From NCBI GenBank assembly GCA_030149525.1, contig JASBRJ010000385.1:1-47409 (forward strand): a stretch of DNA of 47,409 bases. The letters run 5' to 3'. The notes below the pieces were generated by a model. That model was not told where the DNA came from and searched no databases. It saw only the letters and a list, made by a program, of their open reading frames with translations. A program made the position numbers and the translations under genes. The DNA is from a bacterium (GTDB lineage: Bacteria; Vulcanimicrobiota; Xenobia; Xenobiales; JADMJV01). Below, piece by piece: positions 16,992 to 25,002 of this stretch (positions are counted from its first letter, which is position 1; the number at the start of each line of letters is the position of its first letter).

Positions 16992-17537
16992 GTGGACCGT
17001 TCCACTCTGCAAGAACTCAATCGCGCCCCCTTTGGGCGCGATTTGCATATTCTGGCTCATCGCTTGCCTCGAAGCTGCAAGCTTGGACATGATTGGGAGT
17101 TGGAGCGAGGATTCCAGCTCTCCGTCTTGAGCGACGAGCATTTCGAATTCATTCTAGCTCCTCGGGATATGAAACTAGGGTCTCCTCCCAGTCTCCTCTC
17201 CCGGGAGTTCCAAGAGCAGGAAGAGCGATTTTTGATCTGGCATGCCGCCGGTTCCTACGACTCCAGCCGACTGGAAGAGTTCCGGGACCTGCTGGCGGCG
17301 AGGCCCGAGGTTCCTATCGGCCTCATCCTCAGCCGCTCCGACGAACGAACCCGTGCCCTTGCCGACTATCCCAGGTATCGTGGCATGTGGGCAAAGCTCG
17401 AACAGCCTGTTCTACAGGTTTTTCAGAACATACCCGAGGCCGACTATTTTTCGGTGGAGAAAAGCCTCTTCCAACTGGGTCGCGTGGGTCGTCGCCTCCT
17501 GAGACTGGGCAAGTATCGGCGACTCCTGCCCTGGTAG
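16992..17537 (+). CDS. hypothetical protein in the glycan cluster
   Basis: A 181-residue frame from GTG 16992, 6 nt after the SDR stop. I recognise no family. Recurrent features are acidic/Arg-rich segments (LSREFQEQEERFLIWHAAGSYD), an LLAARPEVPIGLILSR segment and a C-terminal GRVGRRLLRLGKYRRLLPW basic tail. A perfect 10-bp hairpin lies at codons 10-18 (17019-17043), so the true start may lie further downstream. The gene ends 19 nt before the stop of a convergent gene. Confidence 0.5.
   Translation: MDRSTLQELNRAPFGRDLHILAHRLPRSCKLGHDWELERGFQLSVLSDEHFEFILAPRDMKLGSPPSLLSREFQEQEERFLIWHAAGSYDSSRLEEFRDLLAARPEVPIGLILSRSDERTRALADYPRYRGMWAKLEQPVLQVFQNIPEADYFSVEKSLFQLGRVGRRLLRLGKYRRLLPW
17019..17045 (+). 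terminator. strong hairpin after the SDR gene, possible terminator
   Basis: AATCGCGCCC (17019-17028) pairs perfectly with GGGCGCGATT (17034-17043) around a CCTTT loop, followed by only a few T residues (TGCATATT). It sits 33 nt after the SDR stop and inside the first codons of the next frame. Either it terminates the glycan operon and the next gene starts later, or it is a coding palindrome. The T-tract is weak. Confidence 0.35.
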
Positions 17538-17556
17538 CTTCAGCCTGTTCCGCCTC

Positions 17557-18003
17557 CTATTCCCGACTCTTCCAGAGATTAAAAACTCTCTTATTTCGCC
17601 AACTCCAGCCGTCGCCGTCGGCTTGGATGTAATGACTCATAAAATGGTAGTCCAACCTCCACCCCTCGCCGGGCTCTTGAACCCGCAAGAAAAGTGGAGG
17701 CACCGACTCTTTATCGAACCAAACGATCGCTCGCTTCTTGTTCACCTTTTCAATCTTGTAGCTGAGTTTCTCCATCTGCTCCGCCATCATCTTCAGAGCT
17801 TCAGGCTCCGGGGCGGACTCTTCGGGCATTTGGCTCACCAATTCTCGTGAGGATTTCGTGTAGCAATTCTGGGCAGCCTTATAATCCCCGCGGCTACAAG
17901 CTTCTAGATAGGTTTTGTAGGCCTCTTCCGGGGTGGAAAAACTGCTCGCTCCCATGATCGGAAGAGTGAGAAAGAGAAGACAAAGTAGGACGGTTCTTTT
18001 CAT
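17557..18003 (-). CDS. secreted NTF2-like/DUF4878-type small protein
   Basis: The 148-residue product starts at ATG 18003 with a signal peptide (MKRTVLLCLLFLTLPIMGASS). The mature part begins with FSTPEEAYKTYLEACSRGDYKAAQNCYT, the helical opening of NTF2-like/DUF4878 domains of exported proteins. It is followed by a region that is half helical (ALKMMAEQMEKLSYKI) and half beta (GWRLDYHFMSHYIQ). Seven upstream residues are possible (from 18024) but would lengthen the signal. Such domains are found in many envelope proteins of unknown function. Confidence 0.6.
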   Translation of the reverse strand: MKRTVLLCLLFLTLPIMGASSFSTPEEAYKTYLEACSRGDYKAAQNCYTKSSRELVSQMPEESAPEPEALKMMAEQMEKLSYKIEKVNKKRAIVWFDKESVPPLFLRVQEPGEGWRLDYHFMSHYIQADGDGWSWRNKRVFNLWKSRE

Positions 18004-18140
18004 CCTGACAACTTTTGAGGCCACACCCCGATCCCTTGATCCAACCTGACGAAAGCAGGATTTCCCCTCCGATACGACAACATTAAAACAAAAGTTTTGA
18101 CCACCGAGGGCGGGGGTCGTCGGCCTGGGCCGACAACTGT

Positions 18141-18173
18141 GGGCAAGCCTCTAACCGGCTTGCCCCTTTTTAT
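18141..18173 (+). terminator. rho-independent terminator upstream of lgt
   Basis: GGGCAAGCC (18141-18149) and GGCTTGCCC (18157-18165) form a perfect 9-bp stem with a 7-nt loop, followed by CTTTTTATT. The T-tract is only on the plus strand. No plus-strand gene ends nearby (the last stops at 17537), so it terminates an RNA begun in the intergenic region, a readthrough transcript, or acts as an attenuator. Confidence 0.75.
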
Positions 18174-18203
18174 TGACTCTCGGGATGTCGGCCGTAGGCC
18201 GAG

Positions 18204-18233
18204 TTGACAGGGCCGAGCAAAGAAGACTAGAGT
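18204..18233 (+). promoter_or_regulatory. candidate sigma-70 promoter for lgt
   Basis: TTGACA at 18204-18209 and TAGAGT at 18228-18233 are separated by 18 nt, placing transcription start near 18240, about 40 nt before the lgt ATG. The -35 box is perfect. The -10 box matches three or four of six positions. It is downstream of the intrinsic terminator, so lgt is insulated from upstream transcription. Confidence 0.45.
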
Positions 18234-18282
18234 GTGGGCCACCGGAACTTCGACCTCCGGTCTCGGTTAGCCATTAAAGATC

Positions 18283-19089
18283 ATGCATCCTATCCTATTC
18301 AAACCGTTCGGATTCGCCATCTACAGCTACTCGCTGGCCCTCTTGGTGGCTTTCATCGTGGGCATTGCGCTAGCTGTTAAGATCGCCCGGAGCCGAGGCC
18401 CCACCGACGCAGAGTTCGTTCAAGAGGTCGGCATGATGGGCGTGATCTGGGGTCTTCTTGGCGGTCGAGTGGGTTGGGTTCTCTGGGAGTTCGGCTACTA
18501 CTCGTCCAACCCCATGGAGATCTTCAATCTGCGGGCCGGAGGAATGACGATTCTGGGCGGAATCGTGGTTCCGATTATAGCACTGTTCATCTACTTTAAG
18601 CGCAAAGGCTGCGGGGCTCGAGACGTTCTCGACGTTTATGCCGCACCGCTCTTGCTGGGGATGGCAATCGGTCGATTCGGCTGCATTCTTCACGGATGTT
18701 GCTTTGGGAAAGTTTGCGATCCTCACTTTCCTCTCAGCCTAACCTATCCCGACGGCTCTCTCACTGTTCCGCCTCCGCTGGGGCCACGATACGCCAGTCA
18801 ATTTTTTGAAACGGTTGCCGATCTGGCCCTGATGGCCTTCATCATCTGGTTCATCCCTCGCCTGAAATTTGCCGGTCAGGGAATCTTCATTATGCTCTCC
18901 GGATACGGCGTCATCCGATTCTTCAACGAAATGACTCGTGACGACATCAAGTATATCGGACCCATTACTCTGGCTCAGTGGGTAGCTCTGGGAATGTTTG
19001 CCTTCGGTGTTCTGGGCCTGCTTGGAGTCTGGGGTAAGCCACCGATCGACAACACATGGCAGAAAGGCTTCGACGGCAAAGCCGACTAG
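18283..19089 (+). CDS. lgt: prolipoprotein diacylglyceryl transferase
   Basis: The 268-residue polytopic membrane enzyme transfers diacylglycerol from phosphatidylglycerol to the lipobox cysteine of prolipoproteins, the first step of lipoprotein maturation. The family signature is GRFGCILHGCCFG at about residues 130-142, preceded by the conserved GRVGWVLWEFGYY and GGMTILGGI loops. About seven transmembrane segments fit the family, and 268 residues is a normal length. The window itself contains two lipobox-bearing substrates (genes 19676-22108 and 22108-22374). The next gene starts at the base after its stop, so they probably share an operon. Confidence 0.95.
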   Translation: MHPILFKPFGFAIYSYSLALLVAFIVGIALAVKIARSRGPTDAEFVQEVGMMGVIWGLLGGRVGWVLWEFGYYSSNPMEIFNLRAGGMTILGGIVVPIIALFIYFKRKGCGARDVLDVYAAPLLLGMAIGRFGCILHGCCFGKVCDPHFPLSLTYPDGSLTVPPPLGPRYASQFFETVADLALMAFIIWFIPRLKFAGQGIFIMLSGYGVIRFFNEMTRDDIKYIGPITLAQWVALGMFAFGVLGLLGVWGKPPIDNTWQKGFDGKAD

Positions 19090-19689
19090 ATGCAACGCCT
19101 CGCCCAACAGGTCGCTTTCATCACCGAAATCGACAAACTCAAGAAAATTCAACGCCAGACCATCCTTCTCGATCGCTCGCGCCGGGAGAACGACGCCGAA
19201 CATTCCTGGCACCTCGCCATGATGGTGATTCTCCTAGCCGAGCATTCCAACGAGCCCATCGACTGCTTAAAAGTGTTAAAGATGGTTCTTATCCATGACC
19301 TGGTGGAAATCGACGCCGGCGACACCTACGCCTACGATGAAGCCGGCCATCATGACAAGGCGGAACGAGAACGTGCCGCCGCCGACAGAATCTTCGCCAT
19401 TCTTCCCCCCGATCAGGCCGCCGAACTCCGCCGGCTTTGGGATGAGTTCGAGGAGCAGAAGACGGCCGACGCCCGCTTCGCCAATGCGGTAGACCGTATG
19501 CAACCCCTTCTCCACAACTGCCTTACCGAAGGGCAAACCTGGCAGCAGAACGGGGTGACACGCTCTCAAGTGATCAAGCGCTGCCGGCCCATGGAGAACG
19601 GATCGACGGTGTTATGGGACTATATGCTGGATCAGGTCAACCGCTCCGTGGCCGCCGGTCATCTGCGCGATGACTCTACTGAGCCCTGA
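19090..19689 (+). CDS. HD-domain phosphohydrolase (YfbR-like)
   Basis: The 199-residue product has the HD-superfamily metal pocket: His38 in AEHSWHLA, the HD pair His69-Asp70 in VLIHDLVEIDAGD, and a late Asp in ANAVDRMQPLLHN. This is the pattern of the HD_3 family (PF13023), of which YfbR is a 5'-deoxynucleotidase that dephosphorylates dNMPs. A nucleotide pyrophosphohydrolase-type function is therefore likely, but the substrate is unproven. ATG 19090 follows the lgt stop directly. The last 14 nt overlap the stop region of the convergent transglutaminase-like gene. Confidence 0.8.
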   Translation: MQRLAQQVAFITEIDKLKKIQRQTILLDRSRRENDAEHSWHLAMMVILLAEHSNEPIDCLKVLKMVLIHDLVEIDAGDTYAYDEAGHHDKAERERAAADRIFAILPPDQAAELRRLWDEFEEQKTADARFANAVDRMQPLLHNCLTEGQTWQQNGVTRSQVIKRCRPMENGSTVLWDYMLDQVNRSVAAGHLRDDSTEP

Positions 19690-22108
19690 TTTCGTACTTC
19701 ATCAGTGAGCGATACGCGTTTCCGTTAAGATAGGAAATCACCATATCGCCCGGCACACCATCATGTCGAATGACAAAGGTCCCGTTTTTGGCTCTAACCT
19801 CCTGGTGCCGTCCATCGCCCTGCTTCAGAAAAAGACTGTCTTTTCCCGGAACTCGCAGGGCGATCACTCCTGGATTTCCCGGGGGAGGCTCTCCCTGGGT
19901 GCCCTTACGGAGTTCGCACTGCAAGCTGAAGAAATCGCCGTAGCAAAGGGGGAAACGAGACCCGCCACGTGCTGCTTCCAACTCTAGAGTGGCGACGCTC
20001 TGAATCTTCTCCGCGCCCTGGCCTCCCGCGAAGAGTACCAGTTTGTAACGGCCGCTTGCCGGGCATCGCGCCCGCACTTCAACCTCGGAATCGCTCTTGG
20101 TATTGACCAAAGTCATTTGCTCCAAAGCCGAACCGTCGCTCTTATAGACCTGGGCGCTGATGCGAGTGGAAGGCGTAGGGCGAAAGAGTCTCACTTTCAC
20201 CTCGTCCTCAAACTGATAAAGCCCCTTATCGGGTCGCTCCAGCCGCAAGCCCAACGCGGAAAAATTAGGCTCATAATCGGGCAAGGGACCCTTCTTCCCC
20301 ACGGTGGAACGAACGTAGATCTTACCTACCGACTGACCCTGATTCTTACCCGGCTCAAAGGCGAAAAGGATCAGTTCGTATCGACCCGGCTGCGGGAATC
20401 TTGCTTTCACCGTGTTCCGGGAGCCCGACTGCATGACATTGGCGTAGCCAGGCAGTTCTTCATCGTTGAATTGGACCTGGGCCGAAACTCTAGCGCCTTT
20501 CAGACTGTCCACCACCAATTCCATCTCGCCGGGAGCCTCGTAGATACCCGTCCGCTCATCGGCAAGCTTAAGCCCCCTCTTAAAGAAAAGCGGGCTGAGC
20601 TCCGGCAGCATCTCAAATTCTGATCGAGTCAGCTCCTCAGAAGTGAGCAGCCACTTCGAATCGTTGGGGAAATGAGAAAAGCGAAATTGCTCGGCGGGAG
20701 GAAAAAACCAGTCGTCGCTCGGCTTTGGCGTGAAGCTGCGCGTCTTGTCGCTCACACTTCCGGCTCCCCAGGTGGAGTCTAGCAATTGCCAGCGGCCGTC
20801 GACCTTCACCGCATTCCAGGCGTGCAGACGGCGGTCTTCGGGAGTGCCCGGAGAGCCTTTGATAAGACCCTCCACCACTTCCGATTCCAGCCCCACAGAC
20901 TTGGCCATTTCGTTGAACAGGTTGGAGTATCCGGCACAAACGGCGTTGCCTCTTCTAAAGACGGCCAAAGCTTCCTGATCCGGATACTGAGTATTCTCCA
21001 GATTGTAGTAGGAATCGGTATCGTAGCGAATCGTCTCGGCAAGGTAACGGTAAAGAGCGTAAGCCTTCTCTCTCTCGGTGGGCAGATGACCGGCCAACTG
21101 AAACGCTTTCAGCTGTATCTCCTGGGCAATCCCTTCCACAGGTTGAAATACCGGAGCCGGCTGAGAGGTCGAGGGACTTGGAGAGGCTACGGCGACAGAG
21201 GGCGTAGGACGGGCGTCGAGGGCCACTCCTTCACCGGCTTTGAGAATGTGGGAGCCCACAAATACCGACGCGGAGGCTCCTTTGGAATGAGACCACAGCC
21301 GGAGTTGATAATCTCCCGCCGAGGGAAAATAAACCTTCACATCGGCCCCACCCTGAGATTGCTGAATCTGAACGGCGCCTTCGATGTCGGAGCCGTCCAC
21401 CCCAACGAGGGTCCCTTCCAGAGAAACGTCCTCCGCCTTCTCCACCGAGATCTGAAAGACACCGGCTTTGGACTCGCCCAACGGATTCGGACCTGGCTTA
21501 AATCCAGCCCGAAAAAAGCTCGGCAAAAGCCGGGGCCAACGCTTCCAATCGGCCGGGGTTGCTCCGAACTCGGGTGCCGAGTGGGTGAAACGCATCTCCT
21601 GGGGAGAGACCTCGGACCAAACAGCCTTCTGTCCTTCATCGGCCTCGATACCTTGAGCCACATCAAAGTAGACCCACCCCCGGGGAAGCCTCACAGCGTT
21701 CCAATAGTGCGGCTCCCGGATGTCACCGGAAAATGTTTTCACTTGCCCGGAGACAACTTTGCTTTTCAAGCCGGCCGAAGTTGCCAGAGAATGAAAAAGC
21801 TCGGCCAGACCCTTGCTGTTCCCTCTCTGCTCTCGGAGAACTACCGAGGGGCCTTGCTGAGTGGACTCAGGGGAATACACCATCTTTGAGGTGAGATGGG
21901 AATAAATAGCCTGCGCCATCTCACTGGGAGAGGCGGCTTTTCCCGTAAGTTCGAGAGCGAGCTTTTCAATCGCTTCACTTCGAACGACCACAGCGGGCCT
22001 TTCAGCCGGTGAAAGCGAGGCCGACGGTGTAGGCGTCTGAGCCCCGGGCTCCGGCCGACATCCAGCCAGACTCAACAGTGCGAAAAGCAAGAGAAGGCGT
22101 CTCATCAT
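19676..22108 (-). CDS. lipoprotein with two transglutaminase/KY-type domains
   Basis: The 810-residue lipoprotein has lipobox LSLAGC (Cys17). The second transglutaminase core has Cys391 (GNAVCAGYS), His429 (HAWNAV) and Asp444 (LLDSTWG), a complete catalytic triad, followed by FRFSHFPNDSKWLL, the downstream signature of kyphoscoliosis-peptidase (KY) type transglutaminases. The first core (residues 40-155) matches around RGNSKGLAELF, HYWNAV (His134) and VYFDVAQG (Asp149) but lacks the cysteine, so it is inactive. About three Ig-like repeats follow the second core (from about 500). Related proteins act as peptidases or cross-linkers at the cell surface. The start forms a TGATG junction with the upstream small lipoprotein gene. 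Confidence 0.8.
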   Translation of the reverse strand: MMRRLLLLFALLSLAGCRPEPGAQTPTPSASLSPAERPAVVVRSEAIEKLALELTGKAASPSEMAQAIYSHLTSKMVYSPESTQQGPSVVLREQRGNSKGLAELFHSLATSAGLKSKVVSGQVKTFSGDIREPHYWNAVRLPRGWVYFDVAQGIEADEGQKAVWSEVSPQEMRFTHSAPEFGATPADWKRWPRLLPSFFRAGFKPGPNPLGESKAGVFQISVEKAEDVSLEGTLVGVDGSDIEGAVQIQQSQGGADVKVYFPSAGDYQLRLWSHSKGASASVFVGSHILKAGEGVALDARPTPSVAVASPSPSTSQPAPVFQPVEGIAQEIQLKAFQLAGHLPTEREKAYALYRYLAETIRYDTDSYYNLENTQYPDQEALAVFRRGNAVCAGYSNLFNEMAKSVGLESEVVEGLIKGSPGTPEDRRLHAWNAVKVDGRWQLLDSTWGAGSVSDKTRSFTPKPSDDWFFPPAEQFRFSHFPNDSKWLLTSEELTRSEFEMLPELSPLFFKRGLKLADERTGIYEAPGEMELVVDSLKGARVSAQVQFNDEELPGYANVMQSGSRNTVKARFPQPGRYELILFAFEPGKNQGQSVGKIYVRSTVGKKGPLPDYEPNFSALGLRLERPDKGLYQFEDEVKVRLFRPTPSTRISAQVYKSDGSALEQMTLVNTKSDSEVEVRARCPASGRYKLVLFAGGQGAEKIQSVATLELEAARGGSRFPLCYGDFFSLQCELRKGTQGEPPPGNPGVIALRVPGKDSLFLKQGDGRHQEVRAKNGTFVIRHDGVPGDMVISYLNGNAYRSLMKYEIRAQ

Positions 22109-22374
22109 CAGTGGGTTTTGATCTTTCGGGACTGACTTCCCTCAAGGGGAACCTTTTTCCCTACCAGGTCTTCCATCTTGACCGTGGCCGAAGGAGTCGG
22201 AGCAGGGGGTTCCGGCTGACAACCCGACAAGCCAAGACACGCGAGAGCTAGAATGAAAAGAAGATTTCTGAGCGGATGGTTGGATTGATGAGAAGAGCGA
22301 GAAGTACGGAAACGGCGAGGCCGAGGCTGACTCTGGCGATATCCTTGAAAATGATGTTTCTGGTGGATTTCCAA
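22108..22374 (-). CDS. small lipoprotein
   Basis: The 88-residue product carries a signal sequence ending in a lipobox (FILALACLGLSGC, with Cys followed by QPEPPAPTPSATV), then a short Pro/Thr-rich spacer and MEDLVGKKVPLEGSQSRKIKTH. The start is TTG 22374, with AGGGAG about 9 nt upstream, but this gives an unusually long 36-residue basic region before the hydrophobic core and lies inside the last 127 nt of the PiT-like gene. No ATG, GTG or TTG lies nearer. The stop and the ATG of the next gene share one base (TGATG), so the two lipoproteins are translationally coupled. Confidence 0.6.
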   Translation of the reverse strand: MEIHQKHHFQGYRQSQPRPRRFRTSRSSHQSNHPLRNLLFILALACLGLSGCQPEPPAPTPSATVKMEDLVGKKVPLEGSQSRKIKTH

Positions 22375-23285
22375 CTTGTTTGCTCCCTCTCTCGAAGCTT
22401 AAAGCCCACCTCTCGTCCGGCCAAGAGTCCGATGAAGACCCAGGTGGTACTCATGGGGATGGAACTTTTTACTTTGAAGTAGTATAAGATCAAGGCATAG
22501 ACCATGTCGATGAGGGTCGCTTGCCGCACATCGGCCACGCGAGTTTTCTCCTCCACCACCTGCTGAATCTCTCCGCCGCGACCGCGCAGCAGAAAGTAGA
22601 GGGTTCCGCTAAGAATCACCAGGTAGATAGCCGCCTCCCCGATGGACAGACGTCGGGGCAAGAAAACGGCTACGTTCGCCGCGTCCTGCATGATCCAGAT
22701 GGACCACAGCGCCCCGGAGGTCACCCACTGGAGCGGATACCAGAGCCTGGCCGGAGGTTGGTCTTCATATCTTTTCATGACCTCCGAGCCGATCACCCAG
22801 AGAGCCATAGAACTGGCGAAGGCCAGGAAATACCCGGAGACACTCTTCTGCACGACCCCGTAGATGCTGGAAGCAGAAGTGGCGAAGGCTGAGAGAATAA
22901 GAAAAGTGGTGGAGACGGGGATGGCGTAACGGGTGAGGAGAAGCAAAAACAAAGGCGCCATAATTTGCAGTGGTGTAAAACTCGCAGGCGCCTGATCGAA
23001 TCCTTTGCTGGAGAGACGTTCAAAAGTCACGTCTCCTCCGTGCACCCACCAACTGTAGGAGCTTGTGGCGATGAGTAACCCTCCTACAAAGAGCCAGAGT
23101 ATCCATACCGGCACCTTTTTATTGGCGGCGAGGAACGTCCCGAGAGTTTGAATGCTGTCGTTGGCGATAACCGAGTAGGCGGCGAAAGTGAAGCCCAGCC
23201 ACATAGCTATTCCGGGGAACGGTGCGGCCACGACAGAGAGAAGTGCGCCCACGACCAGGAGAGTGTAAAAATTTTTATGAGACAT
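22248..23285 (-). CDS. PiT-like inorganic phosphate transporter family protein
   Basis: The 345-residue membrane protein starts at ATG 23285 (MSHKNFYTLLVVGALL). An upstream in-frame extension to 23501 is not supported. It has two inverted-repeat halves with the PiT hallmarks: ANDSIQTLGTF in the first half, and two PxSTT motifs, IPVSTTFLILSAFATS and IPMSTTWVFIGLLAGRE. About nine to ten hydrophobic segments are visible. The canonical GANDVAN motif is replaced by IANDSIQ, so substrate specificity may differ from phosphate. It heads the operon of the two lipoprotein genes, and its end overlaps the small lipoprotein gene. Confidence 0.7.
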   Translation of the reverse strand: MSHKNFYTLLVVGALLSVVAAPFPGIAMWLGFTFAAYSVIANDSIQTLGTFLAANKKVPVWILWLFVGGLLIATSSYSWWVHGGDVTFERLSSKGFDQAPASFTPLQIMAPLFLLLLTRYAIPVSTTFLILSAFATSASSIYGVVQKSVSGYFLAFASSMALWVIGSEVMKRYEDQPPARLWYPLQWVTSGALWSIWIMQDAANVAVFLPRRLSIGEAAIYLVILSGTLYFLLRGRGGEIQQVVEEKTRVADVRQATLIDMVYALILYYFKVKSSIPMSTTWVFIGLLAGREVGFKLREREQTSWKSTRNIIFKDIARVSLGLAVSVLLALLINPTIRSEIFFSF

Positions 23286-23374
23286 GATATTCCAGTTATT
23301 GGATTCAGTTGAAGAGTGTCGGAGTGATTGTTGTTTCGTCGTAAGTTGTTGACTGAGGCTGAAGAGCGCTCCCC

Positions 23375-23425
23375 AGGACCTCAGATAAGGACACGGACAT
23401 AATCGCGACAATCCCATGAGGTCCT
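23375..23425. promoter_or_regulatory. perfect 9-bp inverted repeat between divergent genes
   Basis: AGGACCTCA at 23375-23383 and its exact inverse TGAGGTCCT at 23417-23425 are 33 nt apart, in the 199-bp gap between the PiT-like gene (minus) and the HSP90-like gene (plus). It could be an operator for a dimeric regulator of either operon, or a long stem in the leader. No T-tract follows, so it is not a terminator. Confidence 0.35.
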
Positions 23426-23484
23426 CCCAGTTTCTAAAGATTTTCGGAAGTAATCCGGAAACGGGTTGAGAAGAGACCTCCATC

Positions 23485-25002
23485 TTGAACGATTCAAACA
23501 ACGCACTCGAACAGCTGGTAAGACAGTTCTCTCAACCGCTTTCTTTCTTCAGGGAGCTTATTCAGAATAGCCTCGACGCCGGGTCGACCCAGATCGAGGT
23601 GACCGTTGATAAAGACCCGCAAACTCACCAGATCTTTTTGCGCGTCCATGACAACGGCCAGGGAATGAATGAGGACGTCATCGACAATCGACTCACTCGC
23701 CTCTTCAGCAGTACAAAGGAAGATGACTTTACCAAAATCGGAAAATTCGGTGTTGGATTCGTTTCCATATTTGCTGTCCATCCTGAACTTGTCGTCTTGG
23801 ACACAGGTTGCGAGGGAGAGAATTGGCGAGTGATTTTCAAGGCGAACAGAAGCTTTGAGAAACGGCGACTCCGGCAGCCGATTGAAGGAACGTCGGTGAC
23901 TCTTTACCTCCCCCACGATCACGATAAGGACCTCAACTACTACCTGGAAGGCGGGCTCAACACCGTAAGGTTTTGGTGCAAATTCGCAGAGACCGAGATT
24001 CTCTTTAACGGAGAGCGCATCAATCAGGAATTCGGTTTCCAGGAGACCACCTATCAATATCGTTACGCCACCGCAGGAACGGAAGCCGTTCTCCTCCCCG
24101 ACCCGTCTCCGGAGGGCTTTCAAGGCTACTACAACCGTGGCCTCACCTTGCTGGAGGGACCGGGCTCCCCCATTCCTCATCTACGCTTTCGTATGCGCAG
24201 TCGCTATCTGGAGCACACCCTCAGTAGAGACAATATTCTTCAAGATGAAAACTACCGAAAAGCTATGGAGCATCTTCACCGGGCCGCATTCGAAGAGATG
24301 CCTCTCCATCTGTTCGAGCAAATTCAACGAGCGCCCAGCCCCCAACTGTGGAGAATGGGTGCGAACTGCCTGAAACTTGCCGGTGTCAAAGACCGGGTCG
24401 GCAGGGTGGAATGCCTGCCTACAAGCCGCGGCCTCCTCTCATTGAACCAACTCACCTCCACGATTCACTACCGGGAGAAGGAGGACGAGCTATGGGAAGC
24501 TGTGGGAGAGCTTGACGAAACCATTCTGGTGAAGGGCTCAACCGCATCCGGCCTCGTGTACTTTCTCGAAGCAGCAGGCTGCCAATTACGCCCTTTGGAA
24601 GAGTCCTACATACTCTACTCCAAAGTCACTCCCGATGAAGACGACGAACGCGTGCTCCGCCTGTTAGCCGAGCGAGCCTCCCATCTGCCCTCACCCTTCC
24701 TGGTGGACATAAAAATGAGTCCGCCGGGCTGGCTGGGCTCAAGATTGGGCCTGTATCTAAATCCCTCAAGCAAAGCCAGGAGTCGCTCCCGGCTCGACCG
24801 GCAAAAAGGTGACTTCCCCGCCATCGTGGCGAATTCTTTGCTCTTCAAAAAAGTACGGGAACTGGCTAAAGTGGACAGGAAACTCGCCCTTTCAGTGCTG
24901 GTCCGAAAACTTCACCTCGATCTCGGCCTGGGTAAGAAAAAGGAGAAGCAAATCCTCACCGACTCTCTTCTGCGTCTCAAATCTCAGGAGGCCAAAGTAT
25001 GA
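23485..25002 (+). CDS. HSP90-like GHKL ATPase
   Basis: A 505-residue protein beginning at TTG 23485. Residues 1-150 form a complete GHKL/HSP90-type ATP-binding domain: N-box RELIQNSLDAG with Glu24 and Asn28, G1 box HDNGQGM with Asp56, G2 box GKFGVGF (86-92), and the G3-like GTSVTLYLP (135-143). The remaining 350 residues are unlike the HSP90 middle and C-terminal domains. They include a CLPTSRGLLSLNQL unit of the type repeated in the partner protein. It overlaps the next gene by 4 nt (ATGA), so the two products are made together and probably interact. It is much shorter than HtpG (about 620 residues), and the client is unknown. Confidence 0.85.
   Translation: MNDSNNALEQLVRQFSQPLSFFRELIQNSLDAGSTQIEVTVDKDPQTHQIFLRVHDNGQGMNEDVIDNRLTRLFSSTKEDDFTKIGKFGVGFVSIFAVHPELVVLDTGCEGENWRVIFKANRSFEKRRLRQPIEGTSVTLYLPHDHDKDLNYYLEGGLNTVRFWCKFAETEILFNGERINQEFGFQETTYQYRYATAGTEAVLLPDPSPEGFQGYYNRGLTLLEGPGSPIPHLRFRMRSRYLEHTLSRDNILQDENYRKAMEHLHRAAFEEMPLHLFEQIQRAPSPQLWRMGANCLKLAGVKDRVGRVECLPTSRGLLSLNQLTSTIHYREKEDELWEAVGELDETILVKGSTASGLVYFLEAAGCQLRPLEESYILYSKVTPDEDDERVLRLLAERASHLPSPFLVDIKMSPPGWLGSRLGLYLNPSSKARSRSRLDRQKGDFPAIVANSLLFKKVRELAKVDRKLALSVLVRKLHLDLGLGKKKEKQILTDSLLRLKSQEAKV

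Larger units (their letters stand above)
18025..18282. other. 258-bp intergenic region upstream of lgt
   Basis: The region separates the divergent NTF2-like gene (17557-18003) and lgt (18283). It holds three short GC-rich hairpins: 18119-18134 (GTCGGCC/GGCCGAC), 18141-18165 (intrinsic terminator with T-tract) and 18188-18202 (TCGGCC/GGCCGA). A promoter-like pair at 18204-18233 points at lgt. The terminator lies about 600 nt from the nearest upstream plus-strand coding end (17537), so it may end an unannotated RNA that starts in this region. Confidence 0.5.

Noticed and set aside
20786-21889. 367-residue plus-strand frame antisense to the transglutaminase-like lipoprotein
   Set aside because: The opposite strand shows a complete catalytic triad and lipobox; this frame has no motif and unnatural composition.
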